In this document: one piece after another, positions 1 to 10,900 of the stretch
Layout: the number at the start of each line of letters is the position of its first letter
Numbering within the stretch: the first letter of the stretch is position 1
DNA from: Stramenopiles sp. TOSAG23-3
Lineage: Eukaryota > Sar
Direction: 5' to 3'
Length of the DNA: 20,692 nucleotides
NCBI GenBank assembly: GCA_900128585.1
Contig: LT642275.1
Span: forward strand, 2,419 to 23,110
Notes under the pieces: generated by a model
What the model saw: only the letters and a program-made list of their open reading frames with translations
Database searches by the model: none
What the model was told of the DNA's origin: nothing
Program-made: the position numbers and the translations under genes

Positions 1-108
1 TACCAATTTATATATAGGATATTATTACAAGTACAAAAAAACACATTGAATTTTATCGCAAAAACTTAAAATAGTTATTTGTAATATAACTTCCTATATA
101 ATTTGGTA
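1..108. repeat. Imperfect inverted repeat (possible short MITE or hairpin), cut by the window edge
   Basis: Bases 1-6 read TACCAA and bases 103-108 read TTGGTA. The similarity extends inward for about 35 bases per arm: TATATAGGA near bases 11-19 pairs with TCCTATATA at 92-100, and ATTATTACAA pairs with TTGTAATATAA, with a few mismatches and small gaps. The arms flank a short A-rich loop. This could be a small MITE-like element or simply a transcribed hairpin. The left boundary cannot be seen, so a target-site duplication cannot be tested. Confidence 0.5.
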
Positions 109-385
109 TAGTGACAACAGGCACAGGCAGCAGGTACGCGAACTCGACTAAAATCGAGGCTTAGTAACAACAGGCAATTACAATTGGGCGAAGTAGCAAA
201 AGAAGGCACTAATGTGGACAACTTTATAGTGTGCCCACATTTGTGCCCCTGTTGGTGGGTGGGTGCGAAACACCAGAATGTTAGAGAGAAATAGAGAGGG
301 ATAGGTTTTTGAAGAAAAGAATGATTCAGGTCTAAAATAACAAAGAGCAACGAATTGCTGTGTTGTTTTATCTTGTTTTAAAATC
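109..385 (+). promoter_or_regulatory. Presumed promoter and 5' UTR of the receptor-like gene
   Basis: No open reading frame here looks coding. The phrase ACAACAGGCA occurs twice (from 114 and from 168). If the transcript starts far enough upstream, two tiny upstream ORFs would precede the gene: an ATG at 278 ending at the TAG closing at 304, and an ATG at 321 ending at the TAA closing at 335. No transcription start can be fixed from sequence alone. Confidence 0.35.
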
Positions 386-1537
386 ATGCGGCGCGTTTTT
401 CTCCTGTTCGTGTGTGTCGTGGTGGTGCCATGCGTTATGGCGACCACCACCTGCGGCAGGGGGAATTACTCCGATGGTTCGGCCTGCAAAGAATGTTCCG
501 TCAACACTTATAGTGATATCACAAATGCCTCCGTCTGTGAGGCCTACTCAACGTGTCAGAAAGGTCGAAAGATTTTGTTCGAAGGAAGCAAGATGGCTGA
601 CCGTACTTGCGAGGCCTGTGCTTTTGGGAAATACACGAACCTTGTCGACCAAGTGAGCTGCAAACCATGGTCGGATTGCGATGCGGGAACCTTTGTGTTG
701 GTTAATGGAACGGCCGACAAAGACCAACAGTGTACAACTTGCCCTTACGGGAAATACAGTACTACTAAAAACTCACTCTCGTGCTCCAGTCAACAGGTAG
801 ATTGTGATTCAGGGACGTACGTGAAATCAGAGGCAACTAGCAGCAGTCCTCGCGTCTGTTCCGCGTGCGACCCTGGCAAATTCACGTCAGGATTTCCTAA
901 CCAGCAAAGTTGCAAAACCTGGAGGGATTGTCCTGCTGGAACAGCCGTCAGTATGCAAGGGAGAGTGAACAAAAACCGAATGTGCGGCAACTGTCCGTCT
1001 GGCAGATTTACGGAATATGCGAATTCCGATTCTTGCAAAGCATTTAAAAAGGACCCCCGGTGCGAAGTCTGGGGGGAAGGAAACGCAACCTACGACCGTC
1101 AGTGTTTGAAAGAAAAAGAGATCGAGTGGATTTGGATAGTGTCCTCGATCTCCATTACATTCATCATTGCAACGGCCAGTTTCTGCGTCTACCACGTAAA
1201 GCACTTGTCGCACCCGGACCGCCAGAAAAAGATTAAGCACATTACCAGAAGTTTTGTGAAACAAATGACCAAAGTGGGCGACGATGCCCCATCTGTAAAC
1301 CCAGTGGGCCCGGCAAGTGGGGCAAACGACGACGTTCATCATGGGACGGAAGTACAGATTGAACTTCAAGCGGGCATGTTAGTCACTGTGAAAACGAACA
1401 CTAAGCACAGGCGAGGGTCGAAGTGGGACCTTGTAAGGGGAAACAAGACTTTTTTCCACCATCCTGATATGGGAAAGACCGTGATGCAACTTGTAAAGGA
1501 AAACAAAGAGCGCAAAATGAGAGAAGGGGCCGTCTAA
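386..1537 (+). CDS. Type I membrane protein with five TNFR-like/ephrin-receptor-like cysteine-rich repeats
   Basis: A 383-residue protein with the plan of a small cell-surface receptor. Residues 1-19 are a signal peptide (hydrophobic core LLFVCVVVVPCV, likely cut after VMA). Paired CxxC cysteines recur at 34/37, 75/78, 116/119, 158/161 and 200/203, a period of 41-42 residues. Each unit holds two inner cysteines (51/57, 92/98, 133/140, 176/182, 217/226), and C240 closes the array. The unit resembles the TNFR or GCC2/GCC3 ephrin-receptor-like modules common in protist surface proteins. N-glycosylation sequons lie at N47, N107 and N233. One membrane helix spans about 248-270, followed by a basic stop-transfer stretch and a cytoplasmic tail of about 110 residues rich in Lys/Arg, with no kinase or death domain that I recognise. 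The start ATG has A at -3. The ligand is unknown. It converges on the giant gene. The architecture is solid; a receptor role is inference. Confidence 0.85.
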   Translation: MRRVFLLFVCVVVVPCVMATTTCGRGNYSDGSACKECSVNTYSDITNASVCEAYSTCQKGRKILFEGSKMADRTCEACAFGKYTNLVDQVSCKPWSDCDAGTFVLVNGTADKDQQCTTCPYGKYSTTKNSLSCSSQQVDCDSGTYVKSEATSSSPRVCSACDPGKFTSGFPNQQSCKTWRDCPAGTAVSMQGRVNKNRMCGNCPSGRFTEYANSDSCKAFKKDPRCEVWGEGNATYDRQCLKEKEIEWIWIVSSISITFIIATASFCVYHVKHLSHPDRQKKIKHITRSFVKQMTKVGDDAPSVNPVGPASGANDDVHHGTEVQIELQAGMLVTVKTNTKHRRGSKWDLVRGNKTFFHHPDMGKTVMQLVKENKERKMREGAV

Positions 1538-1926
1538 AAACAAAATAATTAGTGATAATAATAATGTGTGCCCCGTCTGTGCCCCATTTATTCATGTTAT
1601 ATATTAGGGTTATTATTAGAATATTTTACTATTACCAAAAAGAAGCGCTCACATATTTTTGTCTCGTTTCTGCCATTTTTTGTGCCCCATCCTTAGCTTT
1701 CGAACCATTCGGAACATGCCGAAACGACACTTATAAAAAACTGGCATCAAAAGTAAATCAGAAAACTATTGAGAGAAGCGTGGAAACACAACGATGGATT
1801 GGAGATTTGTGATTAAATTATTTTTTTTAAAATTACATAACAGCCAATTTTCTTGTTTTTAAATTAAGAATTTATAGGTTTTTTTTTTCAATAAAATTGT
1901 TTTTAATACGATGTATTCTTGCCGAT
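1538..1926. other. Spacer between two convergent genes (3' UTRs)
   Basis: This 389-base AT-rich stretch must hold the 3' ends of the receptor-like gene (+) and the giant gene (-). It has T-runs, an AATAAA on the + strand at 1890-1895, and three copies of TGTGCCCC (from 1567, 1578 and 1681). A short + strand ORF here has no domain or composition suggesting that it is coding. I see no RNA gene. Confidence 0.5.
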
Positions 1927-4900
1927 TCAAAGGTTTGTGCCCCCCTCTGGTTCCCATTCGTCGTCTTCGTCGGAGTCCACAGCCGCTTCCCAAGCCCTAG
2001 CAGCTTCTTCCTCCTCCTCTGCCAATCGGGCTTCCCCAGCGGCCATTTCATCCGCTTCTTCTGCCAAACGTTGGGCACCTGTAATTCGTGTTTCTTGCCC
2101 AGTTTTCTTGCGCCACCATGCACGAAAATCGCGTTTGTAGCGCTCCCAAGCATGGGTCCTCCAATACTCTTCCTCTTCTTCCATAGCCTCCGCAGCGCGC
2201 ATGGACGCGATAAATTCGGCCATTTCGATGCGTTTTTCTTCCGCAATTTGACGGCCTTGGACACCTCGCCAGACACGTTGAATAGCAACCGAGGCCGCGT
2301 GTTGCAAGGCACGCATTGCATCGATTTCTGCTTTCTTCACCGCCCATTTCATTGCCGCTAGCCGCCCCAAATGACCACGGTACAACGATTGAAGTTTGAT
2401 TGCACCGGCCTTTTCCAAATTTCTCCGGCGGACCATGACCAGCATATTTTCCCTCTGTTGCGCCCTCTCTTTGTCCACGCGTTTTTTCCGCCGTTCTCTC
2501 CCAAGCTGCGCCTTTTTGTCCGCCTCCTCGGTCCTCTTGAGGCGAAGCTGCAACTGATTCTGCTCTTTCTCCATTTTTCCTCGTTCTTCCGTGACTTCTC
2601 GGGGAGGAGCTTTCCCTTCCAGAGCCATGGCGGCTTTTCGCCCAGACCACGTTTCGTACTGGCGGCGCACTAGCGTCATTGCGCGAAAGTACTGGAGTGT
2701 CAAACTAAAAATTCCAAACTTCAAGTTAGTCTCCGTTTGCTTCAGCAGATGGTCTTGGTCGCTGCCCGCACGAATAGCTTTCTGACGCTCTATTTTGCCG
2801 TTAGCCTCTTTTGCAATCAAGGCCAACTTGTCTTCAGGCTTTCCCCGGCTTTCTGCTTCGTCGCCTCGGTCTTTGAATCCCCCTTGCGCGAGCAAATGCG
2901 CCTCGTGCACGCGGATCGGGCCGTCCTTTTTCAATGAAGGAACGTACCCCATGGCTGGCAGCTTTGATTCACGTTCCCCGAAGTACCACCCTTCCAGCAT
3001 CCACTGCAGGATGTCATCGACAATGTCATGGGAAAGTTGAAGCGCAATAATTTTGTTTCGTTCCCGTTCCAAGGCGGTTATTACGTTCTTTGTCCATTGC
3101 ATCTGTTTGAAACCGTGAAGAACCTCCGTCTCCACATAGTCTTCCCGGACAGAGTACGCGTAATGGAGCTCCTGATCAATGTCGTGCAGCTTAATTAGCT
3201 GAAACGAATACTCTAACTCCGCTTGAAGCTCGTGGTCCGCATCTTCCCGGGTCATTTGGGGAATACCGCCGTTTTTGACGGACCGTACTACCGTGCTTTC
3301 GATCATCTTCACGGACTTGTCAATGTTCCGCATCCTGGCACGCTCTAAATCCAGTTCCCCGCGCCGCTTTTTGATGGCTAAATAAGGCACCGGCTCGACC
3401 CAGGCACATTCCTTTTTGCGGCATGCAATGCACCCGTTTGGCCCAAGGGCTGACAGCTCCTTCGCCAGATCCGCCTTTTTCTGGGCCGCTTCCTGCTCTT
3501 TCTTGCTCATCCCCGCCATGCTTGCCTTGTACCCCTTTCCAGCAACTTTAATGCCTTTCTTTTTGCGCTCTGCCCTCATTTCTGCAGCAGCTTTTCTACG
3601 CCTCTTAAGTATTCGAGCTTGTTCATTGTCTTCATCGTCCGAAGAGTCACTTGCGTCCTCGCCATAGTCTTTGCTCGCGTCAATGAGCTTGGTTGCCCGT
3701 TCTCTTTCTACCACTTGCAAAACTAACAAACGGTCCAGTTCTCTCTCAAGATCTGCTCGCAGAACATCAATCGGAAATTTTTGAGGCACAGAGTGCATTA
3801 CATCAGATTTCATGTAATGCGTGGAGCACATGTACGCTAAATCCAACTCTTCTTGTACCGTGCGACACCTGCGATCGATGTCCAAGTCGACTTTTGCCGC
3901 TTTCGCATCGAAGTTGATCATTGGGCCATCTTTGCCCCTTCGGTCATACGCAGACTGTCCCAAGCGAACGGGGGGCGGCTTAAATTTATCAAGCAAGTAA
4001 ACGACTCTTTGTCTCCGCGGATCTAGCGTGTCGACATACGAGGGATCTTCCTTCGCTTTTCGCAGCAGCAAGCGTATGTCGTATTCGGTCAGCACCAAAT
4101 CCGCGGGTCGTTCATACTTGTACCAATGCTCATCGCCTTCTCTCAGCCCGTGAGTTTCCTGTTCATGTTTAATTTCGGCCCTCAACACCTGCTCTGGGGT
4201 CGGACCAAGAATTACGATATGCTCCTCTCCAGTGTCAGACCGTCCCAAGTGGACTTTACCACCTGTCGCCGTTTTGACACTTTCTTCTTCCTTTTTTCGT
4301 TTAGCAGCTTCAATCTTATCGTCGCCAACAATGACTTTATGCACTTCCCCGTCAATATCATGCTTGAGCCCGGGATTCATAAGATGGCCTTGGTCGCCAA
4401 AACCGACTTTTCCGTCTACCCCAGCCCACTTGTCGACTTTGACGTGTTCAGGGTACCAAGTTGGGTGAAGAACTTTATCGTACACCAAGAATTCCTTGTC
4501 CTCGTGAGTCAGTTTCTTTGCATATTTTCCGCCCTTGTGCAGCAGGTCACGCTTTTCTTGGCCAAGATCAGGACCCGTATTTGTGATGCTTCTATCATGA
4601 AACTTGTTAATCAATTTTCGAATCTTCTCCTCTTTCACCGTCAAGTCCTCTTTGTTTGCTTTCATGATTCGTATTATATCATCTCGAGACACGTCTGCAA
4701 CAAACCGCTTTTTGGGATCAAGTTTCTTCGGTTTCTTTTTCTCCTTCTTCTTCTCGTACTCACTATCGTCCGAGTCTACATCACTGTCTTCTTCCTCACT
4801 TTCTTCCTCCTCTATCTCTTCTTCCCCAGAGCTATACTCTTCCCAATCGAAAGGATTGTAGACGCGGTCATACGCTACCCAGCGACTTTCTTCTTCAAGC

Positions 4901-7900
4901 AATACTCCAAATCCAGCATGCGGTAAATGCTGGGCTCTTCTCCTCAGTTTTTGGGCTGGGGTCAGCATGTGACCCAGGGCGGCGACTTCAAGTTTTCCCT
5001 TTTGACCCATTTTGTGATGCAAGTGATCGTCGGGAACGAAGCGGGCATTGATTTCTTGCGCGTACTTAGCAGCAATCTTAATGCTAACTGCAGTTGCCGT
5101 GGCTTTCGGCAAATACCGCCTTTGAAAGATTAAGAATTCGTCTATTACTTGCATTTCGTCTTCACGACCACGCTTTAGTTCAGCCATGCGCACCAAGCCA
5201 TCCATAATATCGCGCAATTCCTGTTTTCGAGTCATCGCACGCTTGACTGCGCCACTAAACTCAAGCTCTTTACGCCCAACCGCCATATCAATTTCTTTCA
5301 CTTCTTCGTCAGTTAGCCCATCTTTGTTTTCATCAAACTCTAAGCTTTTGTTCAACACAGCGATCTGGCCTTGGATCTTTTCGCACTCTTCTTCCGCATC
5401 AGCAATTAGGCCTTCGACAAGCTTGTATTTTCTTTCACTTAGTCGGATACTCATCAGCAAATCATACAGTTCTTGCTGTGTATGCGGTCGGCGTGTACTT
5501 TTTTTTTTTGCCTCGAGCAATCTAGCTTCGCAAGCTTCTGTAGAAGTGTATGCAGTGCGGACTGAGCAGGTTATCGAATACTCAGTTTTGCTTGCAGCTC
5601 CGATGACGACGCGATACCGACCGGATGTTACTGGCAAACACTTAGGGGAAGGCGCATGCACGATAGTTATCTGCCCCAGCGTTTCTGGTGTGTTGAGCTT
5701 GCACTGAGCGGCCGGCGAATACCCCACCGACACAGGAGGGGAGCCATCTTCTGGGACCCTGTAAAGTGCAGCGGAAATTCTTCCAAGAATATAGCCGCGC
5801 ATGGTAAACACGCCTTTGAACACAATTATGCTTCTCAGTTCAATCGATTTAACATTTTCGGGCACAACAAATTCATGCCAGCAGCTTTGTCGCATAGCTA
5901 GACTTTTTTCACTCTCGTCCAAAATTGTGACCACAGGCTTTTCATCTGGGCGCTTTCTCATCAACACTGGCCCTCGACGGACGGCCTCCGGAATCTCACT
6001 CACATTATTAACGACCTGCATGGGCATCAAGGCCAGCGCTTCTCGTTGTTTTCTTTCTGCTTCCTCAAACGCTTTTAGCTCCGCTTCTTTTCGGGCAAGC
6101 TCCTTTGCTTTTCGTTTCTCCGCCAACTCCTTCTCACGGGCTCTCTTCTTCTTCAACGCTTCTTCCCTTTTCTTATTTTTTTCTTCAGCCTCAGCAATGA
6201 GGCGCTGGCGTTCAATCTTCTGTTGCATTGCTTTCAAACGTATCGTCCTAGCGCGTTCTGCACGACGGGCTTTTTGGGCTGAAATGTATTTCATGGTGTC
6301 GGCTCTTTCATCACTTGATGGGGTGCGCCAACATCGAAACGACAGTGTACCTTGCGCAGTGCCAGCCTTTTTATTTTTTGATGCCAGCTTTATGGTCCGT
6401 ATGCCTTCGCTATCTTTCTCAAACTTTTCAGTGTTAACAGGCCTCAAATTGCCCTGTCTGTCGAATGGAAGTTCGTTTATATTAAGTTTAATCTCTCCCA
6501 TGAAATCGTTTCCACTCCCTACATCATAGTCATAGACTTCAATGAGGACTTCACTCTTATCAACAGTTTCCATTTGGGGTTCTCGAAAAAAGTCAAAATG
6601 CTCCTTCTCTCCAGTTTTTTCATCCGTCCATTTAGGCCGCAAAGTCTTCTTTTTAGTAGCAGTTTTATAAGTTTGACGATCTCTTTTGGGGCCCTTGGCC
6701 CCTACAGTGACCTTAACGTACGGGTCTGACGAGCCACCCCCAAGAGAAAAGTCCATCGCTTTTAAGTTGTTTGCAGAGATAATGTCAACATGGATTCCCC
6801 CACGATGATTTGCAGGAACAGGATCCCCAAATTGAAACCGTGGATCTTCATAGGTAGTGTCAGTTCGAATCATTTGAAACCACGTGTGCACAGGAGCTAG
6901 TTCTGGACGCAGTTGGTTATTTTGACTCTCCTTTTCTTCCGCCTCTGCTTTCTTTCTTGCAGCGGCCTCTTTTTCTGCCTTTTCTTTCTTTTTTCTCTCC
7001 TTTTCGTCTTTCTTTTTCTGACGAGATTCTCTGCGCGCGTCTCTCTCCGCCTTTCGTTTCATTCGAGCGGCTGTTTTGGCGTCGATGGGAGCCTTTTCTT
7101 CTAATGATGTCACCGTCAACTTCTTTATTTCTGCAACTTCCAGAGCAGCAGAATCGATGTCCAGCACTTTATCCATAGCATTTTGGACAGCAATTTCAAA
7201 ATCACCTTCTTCTGTAAGTTTTTCGAACCCATCAAGCCTGCTGCTCAGTTCCTTGTCGTTCTCTTGCTCGCTGGTAACTTCGAGTTCCAAAATCACACTC
7301 CCTGCTTCCATATTTTTGATCGAGATAGAAGACACGTCCACACCCATAGCCTTCGCAACTTCCCGGAGAATAACGTCTCGCGCAGAAGTTGATTTTTGGA
7401 ATTCGATCAGGTCTAACCCCGCCAACTTTAGTTTCATAGTGCCTTTCGATTTTAACTTTGGTTTGTTCGTCTTTGCACTACCTTCTTTGTTATTGTCACC
7501 CGGTTCGTCCGTTTCTGGTACGTTCTTTAGCGCCTTCAACCGTTTTTCTTCTTTGGCTTTTTTCCTCGCAGCTTTACGGTCAGTAAGTTCCGGTGCATCA
7601 TACTCATCCCACCCATAACGCAACAACAAGTTGCGAACATGAAAGAGCTGGCTCTCCGTGCCACGCATTGTTTTGTACTTCTTAAGCTGAAATGGCAACC
7701 TTACTTCCTTTCCCACCTCTTCATCGGACGCACTGCGTAAAAAAACCAAATGTTCGACCTCAAGCGATTTTATGGGAGCAATTTTCTTCTGAAATTTCCC
7801 TTTCCCAATATACTCGGCCTTCTTTGCGTTCGCTTTCTTGTCTACGTTGGGAGGCTCAAACCCTAGAGTTTTGATTCCAAAGAAAAGATGAGGATGCAAT

Positions 7901-10900
7901 ACAAAGTCCCACCGTAACCATTCTGCTTCTTCTTCGGTCAGCGTATCTTTTGGCTTTGCACGAAGCGATGCTCGCTCATTTCGCAATTTAATTTGATGAA
8001 GCCGATCTTGCATCTCTTTCATCTCTTTCATCTCTTCTTCTTGAACAGCAACATCTGCATCACGGGATTTCAGGCGCTCTTCCCCCCTCTCAAACAATAT
8101 CTTCTGAAGGCATTGGTGCGCATTAAGTTCCGCTTCATTTTTCAGAAACGACATCGCCAAGTTCAGGGGTTCTGGTAGCACAACAATACGTTGCAGGTCT
8201 TCTTTGGACAAACTTGTGTGGTAGCCTGGATCAAACTTGTACGTCTCTTCATCGACTTCGTTTACATTCATATAATGCTCAGGGTGCAAAAGCATGTCGT
8301 AGGCAACAAATTCTTTCTCGTACGGAAGGCGCACATCCGCAGGTTTAATTCTGATCTTATCTGCAAGACTTGTAGCCCCTAAGGCCATCGCTCGCTCTTC
8401 TTCCGCCTTTTTCAATTCATCATCCTTTGCGGCAGAAGCAGCCTTGTCATTCTCCTGTTTTTGCCGTCTCATTAATTCTGCGACGGGAACGTGAGCATCT
8501 TCTCTGCACTCGATCATGTACTTTAATTGCTCTTTCACAACATCGAGCGCTTTAATCAGATTGTCATCTTTTGCACCGTGGGTGCTCTGTTCGGCCTCCA
8601 CTATTTTCAGTTGATTATTGGCTTCAGCGACAGCCTCTTCCAACAGCCCAATCTCTCGAATTAGAAACTTCTTTAAGTCTTCTACCTTAATTCTCTGACG
8701 AAAACTGTTCCATGTGTTGCTATCAATAAACTTTGTCGGGCAGATTTCACATCGCTCTAATTCGCCCGTGCACTTTAAAAGCCTTTCTTCTCTCTCCATA
8801 ATATCTTTCTTCAGCGTTGCGAATTTTCGGGCATTCTTAATCTCTTCTCTTCGAAGGGCTTTCTTTTCTTTCGATACCACAGCATTTAACCCCTCAAGTT
8901 TTTCGATCATTGCATTGAGCTCCTTCTCTTTAGTTCGCTGCACAATAGTCATTCGTTGGACCGAACCAGCAATTGCGTGCATTTCTTCTTTTGCTACGTT
9001 CAGCTGGCCTTTCCAATCTTGCTCTTCCTGTTCTAGTTCAAGGCGATGATCATTTAGCGCTTGGCGTTCCAGTTCTCGCTGTTCTTGCTGACGTTTAAAT
9101 TCTTTTGCAGTGATACGGCGACCATTTGGAAGCCTACGCCCCCTTTTGTTGGCATCATCAATCGCGCGAACGGTGTCACGAATTGCGCGTCTGCAGTCCC
9201 GTACTTTTTTGTCAATAGCTCTGCATTTGTCTTCAAACTGGTTGCGTTTGCGGACTGCAGCGTCGTGCCGAATCATCGTGTTTGATTTTCTCGACCTAAT
9301 TTCATGCATGTCTGCTCTTAGGCGAGAGCAGCCCGCCACTAACTCTTCTAGCTGGGTAACACCTGCATCAAGGCCATAGCCATACGTGTCTCCTTCGAGG
9401 TGAAGCTCTTGACTTTTGTACCGATTTTTAAGCTCTTCAAGGCGTCTATTTCTTTGCTCCCGTTTCTCAGCGCGCTTTTTAGACGTAGCAATCATTTTGT
9501 CCTGTTTTATCTCTTTTTCGCGGCCTTCACGCAGCTCGGTCAAGAACCCCTTTGCCTTTTCTCCCGCTTCCACTAAGTTCTTGTCCAATCGATACTTTTT
9601 TTCTTGAAACGCGGCTGCGTAATCTTCATTCGTCATACAGCGCCGTTCGTCCAGCAACCTTTGTTCAGCTTCTTCTTCGGCATGCTCTTCCCTTAATTCT
9701 CGTATTTCGGCTTTTCGTTTCATGTCGTCTTTCCTTTTTTCACGAGCAGCGATTTTTGCTTTGGCCTGTTCCTCAGCCTCTTCCGCCTCTTTCTTGAGCC
9801 GCGCTTCTTCTTTCATTTTTTGGATTTTGTCATGTTCCTCTTTTTTCTCAGCTGCGTACGACGCTTCAAGTCGTTTCACCAGGTCAATATTTTCCCCTTC
9901 GGTCGACAGCTGGCGTTTTTCCAACTGCAAGCTCACCCACTCAATCCCCCCCTTCTTTAAACCACGCCGAACTTTTTTGCTAAGCTCCATACCGCCGAAT
10001 GGCTTCGGCTTCTTCACCTTCTTTTCAGCTTTGCCTCCTTTCTTTTTTCGCTCCAGGAGTTTTTCCTTCTTAATTCTGTCACGCTCTGCCTTTCTTGCCT
10101 TCCTCTCTGCCGCCTTTTGTGCAGCTTCTTCCTTGTTCTGTTTTTTGAGAGCTTCAGCATCTTCATCTTCCGATGATGTGGATATGATGCTGCTCACATC
10201 AGAATCAGATTCTTGCAATCCTGCTTCACGGGCTTCTTCCTCTGCATCTCTGCGCCGCCGTTCGTCTTCCTCAACCGTAGACTCTTTCCCTTTCTCAATA
10301 CTGTTAGTGAGCCTTTCCATGATCATGTGCATTGCTTGATCTCGCTCTTGATATACTACATGGCCAGATCGCAGGTACGACACGTGCATAGCCATTCTAT
10401 CCTTTCGTGTAGCCAGGCACTTCTCAATGGATTCGGCGGCTCTATCCGCGCCGCCAACGGCCTCAAGAAACGTTTCCGCATGCGTTGGTAGAACAAACAC
10501 GTTCTCAGACGATTGAATGAGCAAAACGGGCAGGGTCATTCGCTCTAAATATGGCCGCAAGTCGACGTGGTCGAGCGCTCCTCGCAACAGGCTCAATATG
10601 GCGGTGTCGATATCATGCCCTTCTTGGGCCATAGAAACCGGGACGTGGCGCGTGCTGTAAAACCGCTCTAGCGCGGTGCTGCGGGAAACATCATTCAGAT
10701 ACCGCTGCGAAAAAAACATTTGGCATAGATTTTGCATGCGCTCTGCGTGCGCGGCTCGAGAACACAAGCGAATGAATCGCTTCAAACTTCTGTTCAGGTT
10801 TTTATCCAAATAGGCAAAGGCATTCACAAACATTGCTGCTCTCAGCGTGGAGGCCAGTGGCGTTTGCGGATCCTGCCGCATGTGAAATATGACGTAGTAC

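Noticed and set aside
1552-1812. Small + strand ORF between the convergent genes
   Set aside because: It begins at a GTG rather than an ATG and lies in AT-rich 3' UTR-like DNA. The peptide shows no domain or signal peptide that would support coding.
4126-4926. 266-residue + strand frame inside the giant gene, and many similar ones along it
   Set aside because: These are mirror frames of a Lys/Glu-rich coding strand, giving Phe/Ser/Leu-rich peptides. The opposite frame is continuous through recognised domains.
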